64,000 bases of DNA from Deferrivibrio essentukiensis (lineage in GTDB: Bacteria > Chrysiogenota > Deferribacteres > Deferribacterales > Deferrivibrionaceae). The position numbers and the translations under genes are program-made. Below the pieces are notes generated by a model. The model was not told the DNA's origin, searched no databases, and worked only from the letters and a program-made list of their open reading frames with translations. The DNA is taken from contig NZ_JAJAFU010000007.1 in the NCBI RefSeq assembly GCF_020480685.1, forward strand, positions 1 through 64,000, in the 5' to 3' direction. Below, piece after piece: positions 63,495 through 64,000 of this stretch (its first letter is position 1; each line of letters begins with the position of its first letter).

Positions 63495-64000
63495 TTAATT
63501 GTGTTTTTCGTACAATGTAATTTCAAATGTATTACCAAGGAATTTGTTTTTATCAACTTTGATTTTTCCGTGGTATAGTTCTGTAATATGTTTTACGATA
63601 GAAAGACCAAGCCCTGTACCTGCATTGGCTTTATTTCTCGATTTTGAGCCGGTGTAAAATCGCTCAAAAATTCGCTCCTTTTCACTTTCAGGAATAATAG
63701 GCCCAAAATCAGAAACTTTGATCAATATTTTCCTGTCAAGTTTAGATATTTCAGCAATCACTTTATTACCGGTTGAATATTTAATAGCATTATCCAGTAA
63801 ATTTTTAAGAAGACTTTGCAAGTGTTCATATTCTATATAAACTGATTCATTATCAAAATTTAATTCAATATCTTTGCCTGAATCTGCGTAATATTCACTT
63901 ATATCGTGTTTAAAAATTGTAAGGTTTACCGGCTCACTTACGGCAAAGTTTTCGCCTATTGTTTCTAATTTGTGCACTTTTAATATATCATCAATCAGGT
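63495..64000 (-). CDS. Sensor histidine kinase, PhoR-like, partial
   Basis: The window shows only the C-terminal 167 residues or so; the frame is open to the window edge. The end of the dimerisation helix (LIDDILKVHKLE) is followed by the ATPase lobe with NLLDNAIKYS (N box), SDFGPIIPESEKERIFERFY and GTGLGLSIVKHITELYHGKI. The G1 box reads SDFGPII where DxGxGI is usual. Convergent next to pstSCAB, so probably the phosphate sensor PhoR. Confidence 0.8.
   Translation of the reverse strand, partial: LIDDILKVHKLETIGENFAVSEPVNLTIFKHDISEYYADSGKDIELNFDNESVYIEYEHLQSLLKNLLDNAIKYSTGNKVIAEISKLDRKILIKVSDFGPIIPESEKERIFERFYTGSKSRNKANAGTGLGLSIVKHITELYHGKIKVDKNKFLGNTFEITLYEKHN

Overview
The window is a low-GC (AT-rich) bacterial chromosome segment with densely packed, often overlapping genes, one tRNA, and no insertion sequences, prophage genes or CRISPR arrays that I can see. 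An LPS-assembly protein (LptD) points to a diderm, Gram-negative cell. The sodium-pumping NADH:quinone reductase, a flavodiiron protein with rubredoxin, a 2[4Fe-4S] ferredoxin, a haem module and a UbiA/UbiX pair point to an anaerobe or microaerophile with quinone-based respiration. This mix would fit the Deferribacterota, but that is an inference from gene content: there is no 16S gene or other decisive marker here.

Layout. (1) 1-9898: fatty-acid beta-oxidation. fadD-fadN-fadA-fadE sits behind a sigma70-like promoter overlapped by a FadR-type palindrome. It is followed, after a hairpin, by an MBL hydrolase and two crotonase-fold proteins that look like the auxiliary isomerases for unsaturated acyl chains. 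(2) 9936-14486: a large Cache/PAS hybrid histidine kinase, a hot-dog thioesterase, a small P-loop kinase and a SlyD-like FKBP isomerase. (3) 14481-20379 (minus): nqrABCDEF plus a 46-residue Cys-rich nqrM-like gene. (4) 20730-25801 (minus): an ABC-2 exporter with a double ATPase and a lipoprotein membrane-fusion subunit. (5) 25916-34488 (minus): rubredoxin and flavodiiron protein, then accD-folC-lptD-epimerase-secreted protein-nrnA. (6) 34688-40977 (plus): DUF134 protein, hemE-hemH-ubiA-ubiX, then a four-gene set of poorly known proteins (zinc ribbon, coiled coil, HDOD, lipoprotein). (7) 41001-49792: a small cytochrome-like protein with a CX3CH motif, a methyltransferase, tRNA-Val(GAC), and a glycerol-3-phosphate uptake and oxidation cluster (ugpC divergent from ugpBAE-glpD) ending in an unusual nucleotidyltransferase-HAD fusion. 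(8) 49800-55589 (minus): glycosyltransferase, Lrp regulator, endonuclease III, MFS transporter, and a sulfur/Fe-S group (cysE, an IscR-like Rrf2 regulator, nifS, ferredoxin). (9) 55747-64000: a small unknown protein, a Nudix hydrolase, an amino-acid ABC transporter lacking its ATPase, and pstSCAB behind four 11-bp-spaced Pho-box repeats, with the C-terminal part of a PhoR-like kinase running off the window.

How it works together. Fatty acids are activated and oxidised to acetyl-CoA, and glycerol 3-phosphate is imported and oxidised by GlpD. Reducing equivalents can enter the quinone pool through Nqr (building a sodium gradient) and GlpD. FprA with rubredoxin would remove oxygen or NO.

The most unusual observations are: a probable AUU start codon for the amino-acid permease at 56646; stop codon, promoter and terminator superimposed at 27351-27402; a terminator whose stem is coding sequence of the NqrM-like protein; a leaderless DUF134 transcript; a CX3CH haem-like motif; and the NTase-HAD fusion in the glycerol-phosphate cluster. 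All calls rest on reading the sequence; no database search was run.
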